Source: Variovorax beijingensis
GTDB taxonomy: Bacteria > Pseudomonadota > Gammaproteobacteria > Burkholderiales > Burkholderiaceae_C
Assembly: GCF_003951285.1 (NCBI RefSeq)
Contig: NZ_RXFQ01000014.1
Location: 101,650 to 165,649 of the forward strand
Direction: 5' to 3'
Length of the DNA stretch: 64,000 nucleotides
The position numbers and the translations under genes are program-made. This document shows positions 49,045 through 58,104 of the stretch, in pieces. The notes under the pieces are model-generated. The model searched no databases and was not told the origin of the DNA. It saw only the letters and a program-made list of their open reading frames with translations. Each line of letters begins with the position of its first letter. Within the stretch, counting starts at the first letter, position 1.

Positions 49045-49803
49045 TTACTTCTTCAACACCAGCACCGCCAGTTCAGTGCGCGTGTTCGCGTGGAGCTTCT
49101 GCATGATCCGGCTCACGTGATTCTTTGCCGTTCCCTCGGCCAGGTTGAGCGCCGTGGCGATCTGGCGGTTGCCATAGCCCTTGGCGATCAGTTCGAGCAC
49201 GGCGGCCTCGCGCTCGGTCAGCGGTTTGGTCGCCGTCGCCGAATCGGACGGCGATGGCTCGCCGGACGCGGCGGCCGGTGTTGCGTTGCGGGGATCCGGC
49301 GCCGGCGGGGAGGGCGGCTCTTGTGCGACGCGATCAGCCAATAGCCGGAACTGGTCCATCACCTTGCGCGCGATCTGCGGCGTCAGCCGCGACTCGCCGC
49401 GATGCACGGCCCGCACGGTGTCCAGCACCTCTTCTTCCGAAGCGTCCTTGAGCAGGTAGGCCTGCGCGCCGGCACGCACCGCGTCGAAGACCAGGTCGTC
49501 GCGGTCGAAGGTGGTCAGCACCATCACGCGCGTGTGCTGCAAGGCGGCCGAGATCTCGCGCGTCGCGAGCACGCCGCCCTTGCGCGGCATGTGCAGATCC
49601 ATCAGCACCACGTCGGGCAGCAGGCGGCGGGCCAGCTCCACGGCTTCCACGCCGTCGGCTGCCTGGCCGAGCACCTCGATGTCCGGCGCTGCGTCCAGCA
49701 GCATGGCCATGCCGCGACGGATCAGCGCCTGGTCGTCGGCGATCAACACGCGGATCTTCGGCGCGGCATGTGAAGAAGATGACGGTTCGGCGATGGTGCT
49801 CAT
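49045..49803 (-). CDS. NarL/FixJ-type response regulator (252 aa)
   Basis: A receiver domain (IRVLIADDQALIRRG; phospho-acceptor Asp69 in LMDLHMP; TTFDRDD and LLKDAS) is joined by a Pro/Ala/Ser linker of about 45 residues to a LuxR HTH (LTEREAAVLELIAKGYGNRQ). Partner of the kinase at 45535, separated by the transporter. ATG 49803 is selected by homology; the frame runs on to 49845. Confidence 0.94.
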   Translation of the reverse strand: MSTIAEPSSSSHAAPKIRVLIADDQALIRRGMAMLLDAAPDIEVLGQAADGVEAVELARRLLPDVVLMDLHMPRKGGVLATREISAALQHTRVMVLTTFDRDDLVFDAVRAGAQAYLLKDASEEEVLDTVRAVHRGESRLTPQIARKVMDQFRLLADRVAQEPPSPPAPDPRNATPAAASGEPSPSDSATATKPLTEREAAVLELIAKGYGNRQIATALNLAEGTAKNHVSRIMQKLHANTRTELAVLVLKK

Positions 49804-49882
49804 GGCAGGGACGATTGTGCCCCGAGGTGCTCCGGGGGCCATCACAATTTGCCGTGTCGACCGCTACACAAGAGGAAATCCG

Positions 49883-50275
49883 ATGTCACAAGCCAATCAA
49901 CTGCGCCCGTTCTCGTTCGTGCTCGCCGTTCCGGACCTCGAGCGAAACACCGCCTACTTCAGGGATGCCCTGGGCTTCAAGGCGCAGTGGCCGGAAGGGA
50001 CCGGCTGGCAGCTTCTTTCGCGAGGAGATGTGCGCATCATGATCGGCCATTGTCCGGACGCTGTCCCACCGTCTGCGACGGGCGACCACAGCTACTTCGG
50101 ATATCTGCATGTGGATGACGTCGATGCACTCCATGAAGAATTCGTCCGGCGCGGCGCGTTGATAAAGCAGGCGCCGGCAGACAAGCCGCACGGCATGCGC
50201 GAGTTCCTGGTCACGACGCCTGACGGACACCGCCTCATGATTGGCCAGGACCTTGCACCGAGGACGGGAAGCTGA
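49883..50275 (+). CDS. VOC-superfamily (glyoxalase/bleomycin-resistance-like) protein (130 aa)
   Basis: One VOC module of two beta-alpha-beta repeats: FVLAVPDLERNTAYFRDALG, GDHSYFGYLHVDDVDALHEE and the terminal EFLVTTPDGHRLMIGQD, with His and Glu in metal-ligand-like places. Substrate unknown. AGAGGA precedes ATG 49883. Divergent from the response regulator. Confidence 0.9.
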   Translation: MSQANQLRPFSFVLAVPDLERNTAYFRDALGFKAQWPEGTGWQLLSRGDVRIMIGHCPDAVPPSATGDHSYFGYLHVDDVDALHEEFVRRGALIKQAPADKPHGMREFLVTTPDGHRLMIGQDLAPRTGS

Positions 50276-50327
50276 GCCGGCTTGTGAGCCAGGAGCGGAC
50301 CTTCCGGCTCACCGCCGGTTGAATATC

Positions 50328-50879
50328 ATGGGGCTCATGGCGATATCCGCGTTTGCTGTCAAAGTGCCCTCGGCCGAGCCGTTGATCGGCGACCTTCGGC
50401 AGCGCTTCGACGCGACGACGAAGCTGGGGGTGCCAGCGCACATCACGGTGCTTGTGCCGTTCATGGACCCTCGGCACATCACGCCTGCCGTCCTGGACCG
50501 GGCGCAACATGCGTTGAATCGAGTCGCCGCCTTTTCCTTTTCGCTGGGCAGGGTGGCGCGCTTCCCGGCGACCGCGTATCTCGCGCCGGAACCGCCCGAG
50601 CCGTTCATCGCCATGACCCAGGCGCTCGTGGATGTCTTCCCGGATTTCCAGCCGTACGGAGGGGAGCACCAAGGAGTGGTTCCGCACCTTACCGTTGCCC
50701 ATGGGAACTCATCCGAGGCCGATGCAGCCGCCGCTGAGTTGCAGGAGCGGCTGGATGCATTCGGCGGCATCCATGCGGATTGCGCCTCGGTCGTGCTGAT
50801 CGAAAACTCGACGGGCCGTTGGGAAGAGCTGCATGTCTTCCACCTGGCGCGGGCCGATACCTTGGCCCGTGACGATTGA
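50328..50879 (+). CDS. 2H phosphoesterase / 2'-5' RNA ligase-like protein (183 aa)
   Basis: The two HxT motifs that define the 2H superfamily are present: HITVLVP (about residue 40) and HLTVAHG (about residue 120), with a matching beta-rich fold between. These enzymes hydrolyse cyclic phosphates or ligate RNA. ATG 50328 and ATG 50337 are both possible starts. Confidence 0.85.
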   Translation: MGLMAISAFAVKVPSAEPLIGDLRQRFDATTKLGVPAHITVLVPFMDPRHITPAVLDRAQHALNRVAAFSFSLGRVARFPATAYLAPEPPEPFIAMTQALVDVFPDFQPYGGEHQGVVPHLTVAHGNSSEADAAAAELQERLDAFGGIHADCASVVLIENSTGRWEELHVFHLARADTLARDD

Positions 50880-50895
50880 CGCCACTCAGTTCCAG

Positions 50896-51168
50896 ATGCC
50901 AAACCACTACCTGGTCGTTCTCGCGTTCGCCTTGTGTCTGGCTGGCGCCCTGGTCTGCGTCTGCCTCTGCGGCTTCTACACGATGAAGATCATGCGTAAT
51001 TTCAGAAGCGACCGTGAGTGGGGAAAACTCTTTGCGCCATCCTTGCTCATGGGCTCGTTCTTCAATGACGCAGGGAATGCCGCTCGGCGCAAGATGTGGT
51101 GGGCGTTGGCGGGCTTTCTCGCCTTCTCCTTCGGAGTGATGGGGATTGCGGCCGGCGTTGCGCCATAG
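50896..51168 (+). CDS. Small two-helix membrane protein (90 aa)
   Basis: Two hydrophobic helices (VVLAFALCLAGALVCVCLC and ALAGFLAFSFGVMGIAAG) flank a soluble segment with WGKLFAPSLLMGSFFNDAG. No family recognised. It begins 16 bp after the 2H gene and is probably co-transcribed with it. Confidence 0.7.
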   Translation: MPNHYLVVLAFALCLAGALVCVCLCGFYTMKIMRNFRSDREWGKLFAPSLLMGSFFNDAGNAARRKMWWALAGFLAFSFGVMGIAAGVAP

Positions 51169-51176
51169 ATCGCCCC

Positions 51177-51623
51177 ATGGGCTTCAGCATCTACTACACC
51201 GCGAAGCGGGACACGCCACTGACCCCCATCGAATCGCAGCGCATCGACGCGATCGCGCAATCGTTCGACGTCATCGCCGACATCGAGCGCTATGCGCACA
51301 CGGGCAAGGGCCTCAACTGGGAGAGCTTCACGCGCTACGAAGCGTCGCGGCTGACCGGCGCAGGGGTGTTCTCTGGCGCGACGGCCCTGCCCGACAACAA
51401 GCCCTTTGCCATGCACAAGGGCGCCCGCCACTGGATCGGGTGTCTCAACCGGATTCACCGCGAAGTGCTTGCCGATGCGAAGTGGAGCGTGCAGATCGAA
51501 GACGACGCGCTGCTGTGGGACGACAAGCATGGCTGGCACGACAACGCCTCCAGCGGACTTGCGGCGCTCTGGCTGGGCTGCCTGTTGAGTTCGCGGTTCC
51601 GGCTGTTCACCCGGAGCGCTTGA
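51177..51623 (+). CDS. Hypothetical protein (148 aa)
   Basis: Begins MGFSIYYTAKRDTPLTPIES and contains charged segments such as EDDALLWDDKHGWHDNASSG and a hydrophobic end (LAALWLGCLLSSRF). The codon pattern looks coding and the frame is cleanly placed 8 bp after the previous gene. No domain recognised. Confidence 0.7.
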   Translation: MGFSIYYTAKRDTPLTPIESQRIDAIAQSFDVIADIERYAHTGKGLNWESFTRYEASRLTGAGVFSGATALPDNKPFAMHKGARHWIGCLNRIHREVLADAKWSVQIEDDALLWDDKHGWHDNASSGLAALWLGCLLSSRFRLFTRSA

Positions 51624-51669
51624 GCCGTTGGGCACGCCGGCGGCGTGTTTGTTTGCAACCGTGCGGTGC

Positions 51670-52746
51670 CTAGCCCGCGAGCGTCGGATAGTCCGTATAG
51701 CCCTTGGCACCGGGCGTGTAGAACGTCTCCGGGGCGGGCGCGTTCAGCGGCGCGTCCTGGCGCATGCGGTCGACCAGGTCGGGGTTGGCGATGAAAGCCC
51801 TGCCCATGGCCGTCAGGTCCGCGCGGCCTTCGCTCAGGGCCTGCAGTGCGCTGGCCTTGTCGAATCCGCCGGCAAGAATGAAGGGGCCGTCGAACGCAGC
51901 CCTGAGGTCGGTCTTCAGCTTGGCCGGGACGGGCGGGGTGCCCATGGCCGAATGGTCCAGCACGTGAACGTACATGAGGCCGAGTGCGGAGAGCTGCTTC
52001 ACCAGCGCCAGGTACTGTTCGTCCACGCCTTCGAATGCGCCCGTGCCATTGAGCACGCCGTGCGGCGACAGGCGGACGCCCACGCGCTCCGCGCCGATTT
52101 CCTTCACGGCCGCACGCGCGACCTCGAGCACCAGCCGGTTGCGCCCTTCGGCCGTGCCGCCGTAGCCGTCGGTGCGCCGGTTGACGTTGGCGTTCAGGAA
52201 CTGCTCGAGAAAGTAGCCATTGGCCGCATGCAGTTCGATGCCGTCGAAGCCGGCCTCGATGGCAAGGCGCGCGGCCGTAGCGTATTCGCCGATCGCAGCC
52301 TGGATGTCGGCTTCGGCCATGGCGCGCGGCGGCGTGTGCGGCTGGTTGCCCTGCGTATCCGTCCACATCTGGCCGGGGCATGTCTGCGATGAGGAACTGA
52401 GCACCTCGGCGCCGGCCGGCAGGTTGTCCGTGTGGGCCACGCGGCCGGTGTGCATGAGCTGCACGACGATCCTGCCGCCCTTGGCATGCACTGCATCGGT
52501 CACGAGCTTCCAGCCTTGCACCTGGGCGTCGTTGAACAGGCCCGGAATCCGGGCGTAGCCCAGGCCGTTGGGCGAGGGCGAGGTGCCTTCCGTGATGATG
52601 AGCCCGGCGCCCGCGCGCTGGGCGTAGTACGTGGCCATCAGGCTGTTGGGCGTGTTGTTCTCGGCCGCGCGGCTGCGGGTGAGCGGCGACATCACGGCAC
52701 GGTTCTTGAGCGGGGTGGCGCGCAGGGAGAAGGCGTCGAAAAGCAT
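51670..52746 (-). CDS. Old Yellow Enzyme-family FMN oxidoreductase (358 aa)
   Basis: A TIM-barrel FMN enzyme: FSLRATPLKNRAVMSPLTRS (N-terminus), LMHTGRVAH, FDGIELHAANGYFLEQF (His and Asn for substrate binding), DGYGGTAEGRNR and GRAFIANPDLVDRM. NemA/xenobiotic-reductase-like enzymes reduce activated alkenes, nitro compounds or maleimides with NAD(P)H. Downstream of the SDR gene, same strand; the pair is probably repressed by the MarR regulator. Confidence 0.94.
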   Translation of the reverse strand: MLFDAFSLRATPLKNRAVMSPLTRSRAAENNTPNSLMATYYAQRAGAGLIITEGTSPSPNGLGYARIPGLFNDAQVQGWKLVTDAVHAKGGRIVVQLMHTGRVAHTDNLPAGAEVLSSSSQTCPGQMWTDTQGNQPHTPPRAMAEADIQAAIGEYATAARLAIEAGFDGIELHAANGYFLEQFLNANVNRRTDGYGGTAEGRNRLVLEVARAAVKEIGAERVGVRLSPHGVLNGTGAFEGVDEQYLALVKQLSALGLMYVHVLDHSAMGTPPVPAKLKTDLRAAFDGPFILAGGFDKASALQALSEGRADLTAMGRAFIANPDLVDRMRQDAPLNAPAPETFYTPGAKGYTDYPTLAG

Positions 52747-52807
52747 GGACTGTCCTGAGGAAAAGAGGAGCGAAAAAAATGAGGGGATGGCGTCGATCTG
52801 CAGGGGC

Positions 52808-53608
52808 TCAACCGACCCAGTAGCGCGGGGCCGGCGTTCCCACCTGGGTGGCGGCGAACAGCGCGGAGCGCGCCGCTTCGTACTTCTCCCACAGCGTTGC
52901 ATCGGCGACCGACGGCCACGTGACCGCTTCGCCCTGGTCCCATCCCGCGAGCGCCGCATCGACCATGTGCTCGGTCGTCATCAAGGCGTCCTTGTTGAGA
53001 GCCGCCAGCGGGACGCCCGACAGATCCCAGATCTCGGTGGCCGTCGAGGCCGGCAGGACCAGCTGGACCTTCACGCCGGTGCCGGCCAGCTCTTCCTGCA
53101 GGCCTCGGCTGTATTGCATTACGAAGGCCTTGGTGCCGCTGTAGACGGCGCTGATGGGCAGCGCATGGATGCCGAGCACCGAAGCGATGTTGATGATCAC
53201 CCCGTCGTTTCTTGCGATGAAGGCCGGCACCACCGCCTGGGTCAGGCGCGTCAGCGCCGTGACGTTGAGGGTGATCTGCGACAGCGCGTCGCCCGCGGAC
53301 CTCTGGGCCACCGGTCCCAGCCGCGCAATGCCGGCGTTGTTCACCAGCACGCGCAGGTCGGCACGGGTGGACAGGATCGTCTCGATCCGCGCCAGGTCCT
53401 CGTCCTGGGTCAGGTCGGCGGTGACCGGCTCGGCCTGGATGCCGTGCGCCTTCGAGACCTGTGCGCAGAGGGCTTCGAGGCGGTCGGCGCGCCGGGCGAC
53501 AAGAATGAGGTCGTAGCCGCGCGCGGCGAGGCGGTCCGCATAGACGGCGCCGATGCCGGAGGAAGCCCCGGTGACAAGAGCGACTTTCCTGGAGCTGGGA
53601 TGTGTCAT
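52808..53608 (-). CDS. Short-chain dehydrogenase/reductase (266 aa)
   Basis: Classical SDR features: VALVTGASSGIGAVYADR (cofactor), ARRADR (suggesting NADP), VNNAGIA, and the active site Y-S-G-T-K in SAVYSGTKAFVMQYS. Substrate unknown. First gene of a two-gene unit with the Old Yellow Enzyme. ATG 53608 has a GGAGC-like element upstream. Confidence 0.93.
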   Translation of the reverse strand: MTHPSSRKVALVTGASSGIGAVYADRLAARGYDLILVARRADRLEALCAQVSKAHGIQAEPVTADLTQDEDLARIETILSTRADLRVLVNNAGIARLGPVAQRSAGDALSQITLNVTALTRLTQAVVPAFIARNDGVIINIASVLGIHALPISAVYSGTKAFVMQYSRGLQEELAGTGVKVQLVLPASTATEIWDLSGVPLAALNKDALMTTEHMVDAALAGWDQGEAVTWPSVADATLWEKYEAARSALFAATQVGTPAPRYWVG

Positions 53609-53627
53609 GGATGGCTTTCGAATAAAA

Positions 53628-53660
53628 TTGAGGGCTCAACCAAAAAAGTTGAGGGCTCAA
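53628..53660. promoter_or_regulatory. Tandem operator-like repeats, probable MarR sites
   Basis: TTGAGGGCTCAA occurs at 53628-53639 and again at 53649-53660, 21 bp apart (two helical turns). Each is a near-perfect dyad (TTGAG-N2-CTCAA). They lie between the divergent SDR and MarR genes, where a repressor of both would bind. Confidence 0.65.
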
Positions 53661-53718
53661 ATGTAGGAGCGATCCGCCCCCGGCTGCCGTTGGTACAGCA
53701 CTCAACCATTATCAAAAC

Positions 53719-54249
53719 ATGGGAATCAACACCAAAGCCGTCGACGCGAAGAACAGCCTGGACAAGCCGGCCGCGGACGTGCCGGGCTTGCTGGGCGGGC
53801 GTGTCTGCACGAACACGGCGCTGCGCCTTGCCGCCCGCCGGCTCGGCCAGCTGTATGACGAAGCGCTGGCGCCGCTGGACCTCAAGGCCACGCAGCTCGC
53901 GCTCATCGCGGAAATAGACAAGCTCACGGTGGCCGCCCCGCAAGGACCGACGCTGCAGGACCTGGCAGCCCGGCTCGCCATCCAGCTGTCGGCGCTGACC
54001 CACGCGCTCAGGCCGCTGGTGCGCGACGGCTTCGTCGAGTTGCGTGCGGACGCCAAGGACCGGCGCACCAAGCACGGCGTGCTCACTCCGCTGGGCAAGG
54101 CCCGTTTGTCAGAAGCGGCGGTGCGCTGGGCCGCGGCCAACGACCGCGTGGAGGCCGTGCTGGGCCCTGCCTCGGCGGCGAGCCTCCGGGCCCTGGCCGA
54201 TCAGGTGTCTTCCGACGCGTTCCTGGCGGCCTACAAGTCGCAGGATTGA
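53719..54249 (+). CDS. MarR-family transcription regulator (176 aa)
   Basis: A winged-helix MarR protein. Visible are TLQDLAARLAIQLSALTHAL (recognition helix), VRDGFVELRADAKDRRTKHG (wing, with the conserved D-x-R-x-K) and flanking dimerisation helices. One Cys near residue 30 (GRVCTNTALRL) could sense electrophiles. It probably represses the divergent SDR/Old Yellow Enzyme pair. Confidence 0.93.
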   Translation: MGINTKAVDAKNSLDKPAADVPGLLGGRVCTNTALRLAARRLGQLYDEALAPLDLKATQLALIAEIDKLTVAAPQGPTLQDLAARLAIQLSALTHALRPLVRDGFVELRADAKDRRTKHGVLTPLGKARLSEAAVRWAAANDRVEAVLGPASAASLRALADQVSSDAFLAAYKSQD

Positions 54250-54275
54250 TTCGATCGGCGGCTGAGCGGGGTGCC

Positions 54276-55220
54276 ATGCGCTGGGTGCTGTCCGATAATC
54301 GATGGCTTCGATCTGCCATCGCAAGCCCGCTCGTGTACACGCCGCCTCCCGCCGATTTTCCTGTCTTCGACAGTTCCGACTTCAGCGGCGAGGCAGGCGC
54401 ATTCCATTTCGACCTGGTGCGGCTCGAAGACCGCCCGGACATCCCGCGCGGCTTCCCGCACCGCCACAACTACTACCACCTGCTGTGGATGAGCGAGGCC
54501 GCGGGCACGCACCTGCTCGACTTCGAAACCTTCGAGGCGCGCGCCAACACCGTGTTCTTCGTCTCGCCCGGCCAGCTGCACGCCTGGGCCTCGACCGTGC
54601 AGCCCAAGGGCTTCGTCATCAACTTCAGCACCGAGTTCTTCGTGCAGATGTTTCCGCGCTCGGACGACATCGCGAAGTACCCGTTCTTCCACATCGCGTC
54701 GGACCCCCCCGTGCTCTACCTTGCTCAAGCGCAGCACGACGAGCTGCTGCCGCTGCTGCTCGAAATGGAAAGCGAGATGCTCGGGCGGGCGGAGGCGCGG
54801 CTGGACATCGTGCGTTCCTACCTGCTCGTTTTGCTGACCCGGTTGCGGCGGCTCTATCCGGCGCGTGCGGCCGACGGCGCCTCGCCGCAAAGCTACTCGC
54901 TGGCCAAGCGCTTCAAGCTCCTGATCGACCAGCACTACCTCGACTTCGGCCCGCTGCGCGACTACGCGCAGCGGCTGCATGTCACGGAGCGCCAGCTCAA
55001 CGACGCCGTCAAGCGCACGCTCGGCAAGACCGCGGGCGAACTGGTTCACGAGCGACTGGTGCTCGAGGCCAAGCGGCTGCTGTGCAACACCGACATGGGC
55101 GTGGCCGAGATCGCGTTCCATCTGCATTTCGAAGACCACGCCTACTTCAGCCGCTTCTTCAAGAAGCGCACGCAGCTGACACCCGGCGAGTTCAAGAAGC
55201 GCTACGGCACGCCCCGCTAG
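54276..55220 (+). CDS. AraC-family transcription regulator (314 aa)
   Basis: An N-terminal cupin sensor (RGFPHRHNYYHLLWMSEAAG, FFVSPGQLHAW) and a C-terminal double HTH (LRDYAQRLHVTERQLNDAVK, MGVAEIAFHLHFEDHAYFSR, FFKKRTQLTPGEFKKRYG). It stands directly ahead of the catabolic operon from 55356 and probably activates it. ATG 54276 is favoured; the frame extends to 54246. Confidence 0.93.
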   Translation: MRWVLSDNRWLRSAIASPLVYTPPPADFPVFDSSDFSGEAGAFHFDLVRLEDRPDIPRGFPHRHNYYHLLWMSEAAGTHLLDFETFEARANTVFFVSPGQLHAWASTVQPKGFVINFSTEFFVQMFPRSDDIAKYPFFHIASDPPVLYLAQAQHDELLPLLLEMESEMLGRAEARLDIVRSYLLVLLTRLRRLYPARAADGASPQSYSLAKRFKLLIDQHYLDFGPLRDYAQRLHVTERQLNDAVKRTLGKTAGELVHERLVLEAKRLLCNTDMGVAEIAFHLHFEDHAYFSRFFKKRTQLTPGEFKKRYGTPR

Positions 55221-55355
55221 CTGGCGTAAGCCCCTAGTGCGGGCCGTCGAAAAGTACAAGACGAGCTCGCAATCGTCCTACCGCTCCGGGCGTTCGGCTG
55301 CCTAAAGTCCATCCATCTCAACTCCGCCGCCGCAATGGTGGCCCGATGGCTGGCG

Positions 55356-57041
55356 ATGAATGATTCCCCCAAACTGCGCACCGGCGGCCAGCTGATCGTT
55401 GACGCGCTGCTCGCGCAAGGCGCTGACACCGTGTTCTGCGTGCCCGGCGAAAGCTACCTCGACGTGCTCAATGCGCTGCATGCGCAGCAGGACGCCCTGC
55501 GTGTCGTGGTGTGTCGCCACGAGGGCGCGGCCGCCTTCATGGCCGAGGCCCAGGGCAAGCTCACCGGCCGGCCCGGCATCTGCATGGTCACGCGCGGACC
55601 CGGTGCCACCAACGCGAGCATCGGCGTGCACACCGCCTTCCAGGACTCCACGCCGATGATCCTGCTGATCGGCCAGGTCGGGCGCGACATGATCGAGCGC
55701 GAGGCCTTCCAGGAGATCGACTACCGGCGCATGTTCGGCCCCTTCGTGAAGTGGGTGGCGCAGATCGACGACGTCGCACGCATCCCCGAATTCATGGCAC
55801 GTGCCTGTTCGGTGGCGATGTCCGGGCGCCCCGGCCCCGTGGTGCTCGCGCTGCCCGAGGACATGCTGACCGATTCCGCCTTTCCCGTTGCGGCGCCGCG
55901 CGTGGAAGTGCCGCAGGCGCATCCCGCCCCAGACGCGATGCTGCGCCTGCGCGATCATCTTGCCGCGGCGAAGCAGCCGCTGCTGCTGCTCGGCGGCCCC
56001 GGCTGGAGTGCGGCAGGCCGCGAGGCGATCGAGCGCTTTGCCGTACAGAACGCGCTGCCCGTGGCCTGCGCCTTCCGTCGGCAGGACCTGTTCGACAACC
56101 GCCATCCGCAGTACGTGGGGGAGGTCGGCATCGGCATCAATCCCGAGCTGGCTCGCGCGGTGCGCGAAGCCGACCTGCTGGTCGCGGTGGGAACGCGGCT
56201 GGGCGAGATCGTCACGAGCGGCTACACGCTGCTCGAGGTGCCGGTGCCGCGCCAGCAGCTGGTGCACGTGCTGCCCTCGGCCGAGGAGCTCGGGCGCGTG
56301 TACCAGCCCGTGCTCAAGATCCTGAGCAGCCCGGGGCCGTTCGCGCAGGCCGCCGCCGCCATGCCGCCGGCCGACCCGGCGCCCTGGCGCGCATGGCTCG
56401 GCCAGCTGCGCGCAAGCTATGAGCGCCATGTCGCACCCTCGACGCGCGAGGCCAAGCTCGACCCCGCCCGAGTGATCCAGACTTTGAGCAGCACGCTCGA
56501 GCCCGATGCCATTCTCACCAACGGCGCGGGCAACTACAGCGCCTGGGCGCACCGCTACTACCCGTTCTCGCGGCCGAACACCCAGCTCGCGCCCACCAGC
56601 GGCGCGATGGGCTACGGGGTTCCGGCCGCCATTGCCGCCAAGCTGCAGCATCCGTCGCGCCAGGTGGTCTGCCTGGCGGGCGACGGCTGCTTTTTGATGA
56701 CCTCGCAGGAACTCGCGACCGTCAGGCGCCATGCGCTCTCGATCCTCTTCATCGTGTTCAACAACAGCATGTACGGCACGATCCGCATGCACCAGGAAGT
56801 GAACTACCCCGGCCGGCCGATCGGCACCGACCTGTGCAACCCCGACTTCGTGCGCTATGCGCAGTCCTTCGGGCTGCATGCCGAGCGGGTGGAGCGCAGC
56901 GACGACTTCGCTCCCGCGCTGCAGCGCGCGCTCGGCGCAGGCGGCAGCGCGCTCATCGAGCTCGCGATCGAGCCCGAGATCCTGACGCCGCGCGCCACCC
57001 TGAGCGAGCTGCGCGAGAAGGCACTGCGCGCTGCCTCCTGA
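55356..57041 (+). CDS. Thiamine-diphosphate-dependent enzyme, acetolactate-synthase-like (561 aa)
   Basis: The three-domain ThDP fold is present: FCVPGESYLDVLNAL and CRHEGAAAFMAEAQGK (with the catalytic Glu), a central domain, and the C-terminal ThDP motif LAGDGCFLMTSQELATV followed by NNSMYGTIRMHQE. Candidates include acetolactate synthase, oxo-acid decarboxylase or a related lyase; the reaction cannot be fixed. ATG 55356 is chosen by homology; ATG 55335 is in frame. First gene of a five-gene unit. Confidence 0.88.
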   Translation: MNDSPKLRTGGQLIVDALLAQGADTVFCVPGESYLDVLNALHAQQDALRVVVCRHEGAAAFMAEAQGKLTGRPGICMVTRGPGATNASIGVHTAFQDSTPMILLIGQVGRDMIEREAFQEIDYRRMFGPFVKWVAQIDDVARIPEFMARACSVAMSGRPGPVVLALPEDMLTDSAFPVAAPRVEVPQAHPAPDAMLRLRDHLAAAKQPLLLLGGPGWSAAGREAIERFAVQNALPVACAFRRQDLFDNRHPQYVGEVGIGINPELARAVREADLLVAVGTRLGEIVTSGYTLLEVPVPRQQLVHVLPSAEELGRVYQPVLKILSSPGPFAQAAAAMPPADPAPWRAWLGQLRASYERHVAPSTREAKLDPARVIQTLSSTLEPDAILTNGAGNYSAWAHRYYPFSRPNTQLAPTSGAMGYGVPAAIAAKLQHPSRQVVCLAGDGCFLMTSQELATVRRHALSILFIVFNNSMYGTIRMHQEVNYPGRPIGTDLCNPDFVRYAQSFGLHAERVERSDDFAPALQRALGAGGSALIELAIEPEILTPRATLSELREKALRAAS

Positions 57042-57076
57042 CCGATTTTTCGCGACCCCAAAAAGGAGACATAGAC

Positions 57077-58054
57077 ATGAACAAACTGCTGCGGGCCTCG
57101 GCCCTGGCGGCACTGGGCGCCTGCGCGCTCGTGCAGGCCCATGCGCAAGGCCAGGCCGACTTTCCGACACGCCCGATCCGGATCGTGGTGCCCTTTGCCG
57201 CCGGCGGTGCCACCGACGTGATCGCCCGCGTGGTGGGACAGAAGATGTCGGACCAACTCGGCCAGCCCGTGGTGGTCGACAACAAGGCCGGGGCCAACGG
57301 AAACATCGGCGCCGTGGCCGTGGCCCGCGCCGCGCCCGACGGCTACACGATCCTGATGGCGACCTCGAGCCACGCGATCAACCAGACGCTCTACCGCAAG
57401 CTCGACTACAGCCTGACGAAGGACTTTGCGGCGCTGTCGAACCTGGCGTCGGTGCCGCTGGTGCTGGTGGTGAACCCGGGCGTGCCGGCACGCAGCGCGG
57501 CCGAGTTCGCGGCCTACGCGAAAGGGCAGGGCGACCGGCTCAACTTCGCTTCGGGCGGTACCGGCACCGCGGCGCACCTGGCGGGCGAGCAGTTCAACAC
57601 CCTGGTGGGCACGCGCATGCTGCATGTGCCCTACAAGGGCGGCGCGCTGGCCCAGACCGACCTGATCGGCGGCCAGGTGCAGGCGATGTTCGCCAACCTG
57701 CCCGAGGTGCTGTCGCAGGTGCAGGCCGGCAAGCTGCGGCCGCTGGCGCTGACTGGCAAGGCCCGCCGTGCCAACCTGCCCGAGGTGCCGACCTTCGCCG
57801 AGGCCGGCTATCCGCAGATGGACGCGCGCTCGTGGTTCGGCCTCTTCGCGCCGGCCGGCACGCCGGCGCCGGTGGTGGCCCGGCTGTCCGCGTCGATCGC
57901 GCAGGCGGTGGCCGACCCGGCCGTGCAGGCGCGCCTCAAGGAACTCGGCGCCGACGCCATCGGCGACACGCACGAAGCCTTCCAGCCCTTCGTCGTACAG
58001 GAAGTGAAGCGCTGGGGCGCACTGGTCGAGCGTTCCGGCGCGACCGTGGACTGA
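57077..58054 (+). CDS. Bug/TctC-type periplasmic solute-binding protein (325 aa)
   Basis: A signal peptide (ALAALGACALVQAHAQG) is followed by the TctC pattern: FPTRPIRIVVPFAAGGATDV, VVVDNKAGANGNIGA and LHVPYKGGALAQTDLIGGQV. Bug proteins bind carboxylates and other small acids; no tctAB partner genes are nearby, so this is an orphan binding protein, as is common in Burkholderiales. AAAAGGAG precedes ATG 57077. Confidence 0.95.
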   Translation: MNKLLRASALAALGACALVQAHAQGQADFPTRPIRIVVPFAAGGATDVIARVVGQKMSDQLGQPVVVDNKAGANGNIGAVAVARAAPDGYTILMATSSHAINQTLYRKLDYSLTKDFAALSNLASVPLVLVVNPGVPARSAAEFAAYAKGQGDRLNFASGGTGTAAHLAGEQFNTLVGTRMLHVPYKGGALAQTDLIGGQVQAMFANLPEVLSQVQAGKLRPLALTGKARRANLPEVPTFAEAGYPQMDARSWFGLFAPAGTPAPVVARLSASIAQAVADPAVQARLKELGADAIGDTHEAFQPFVVQEVKRWGALVERSGATVD

Positions 58055-58104
58055 ATGAAAGAACCCTCCTGAACCGCAAAGAACCGCAAAGAAACGGAAA
58101 ACAC

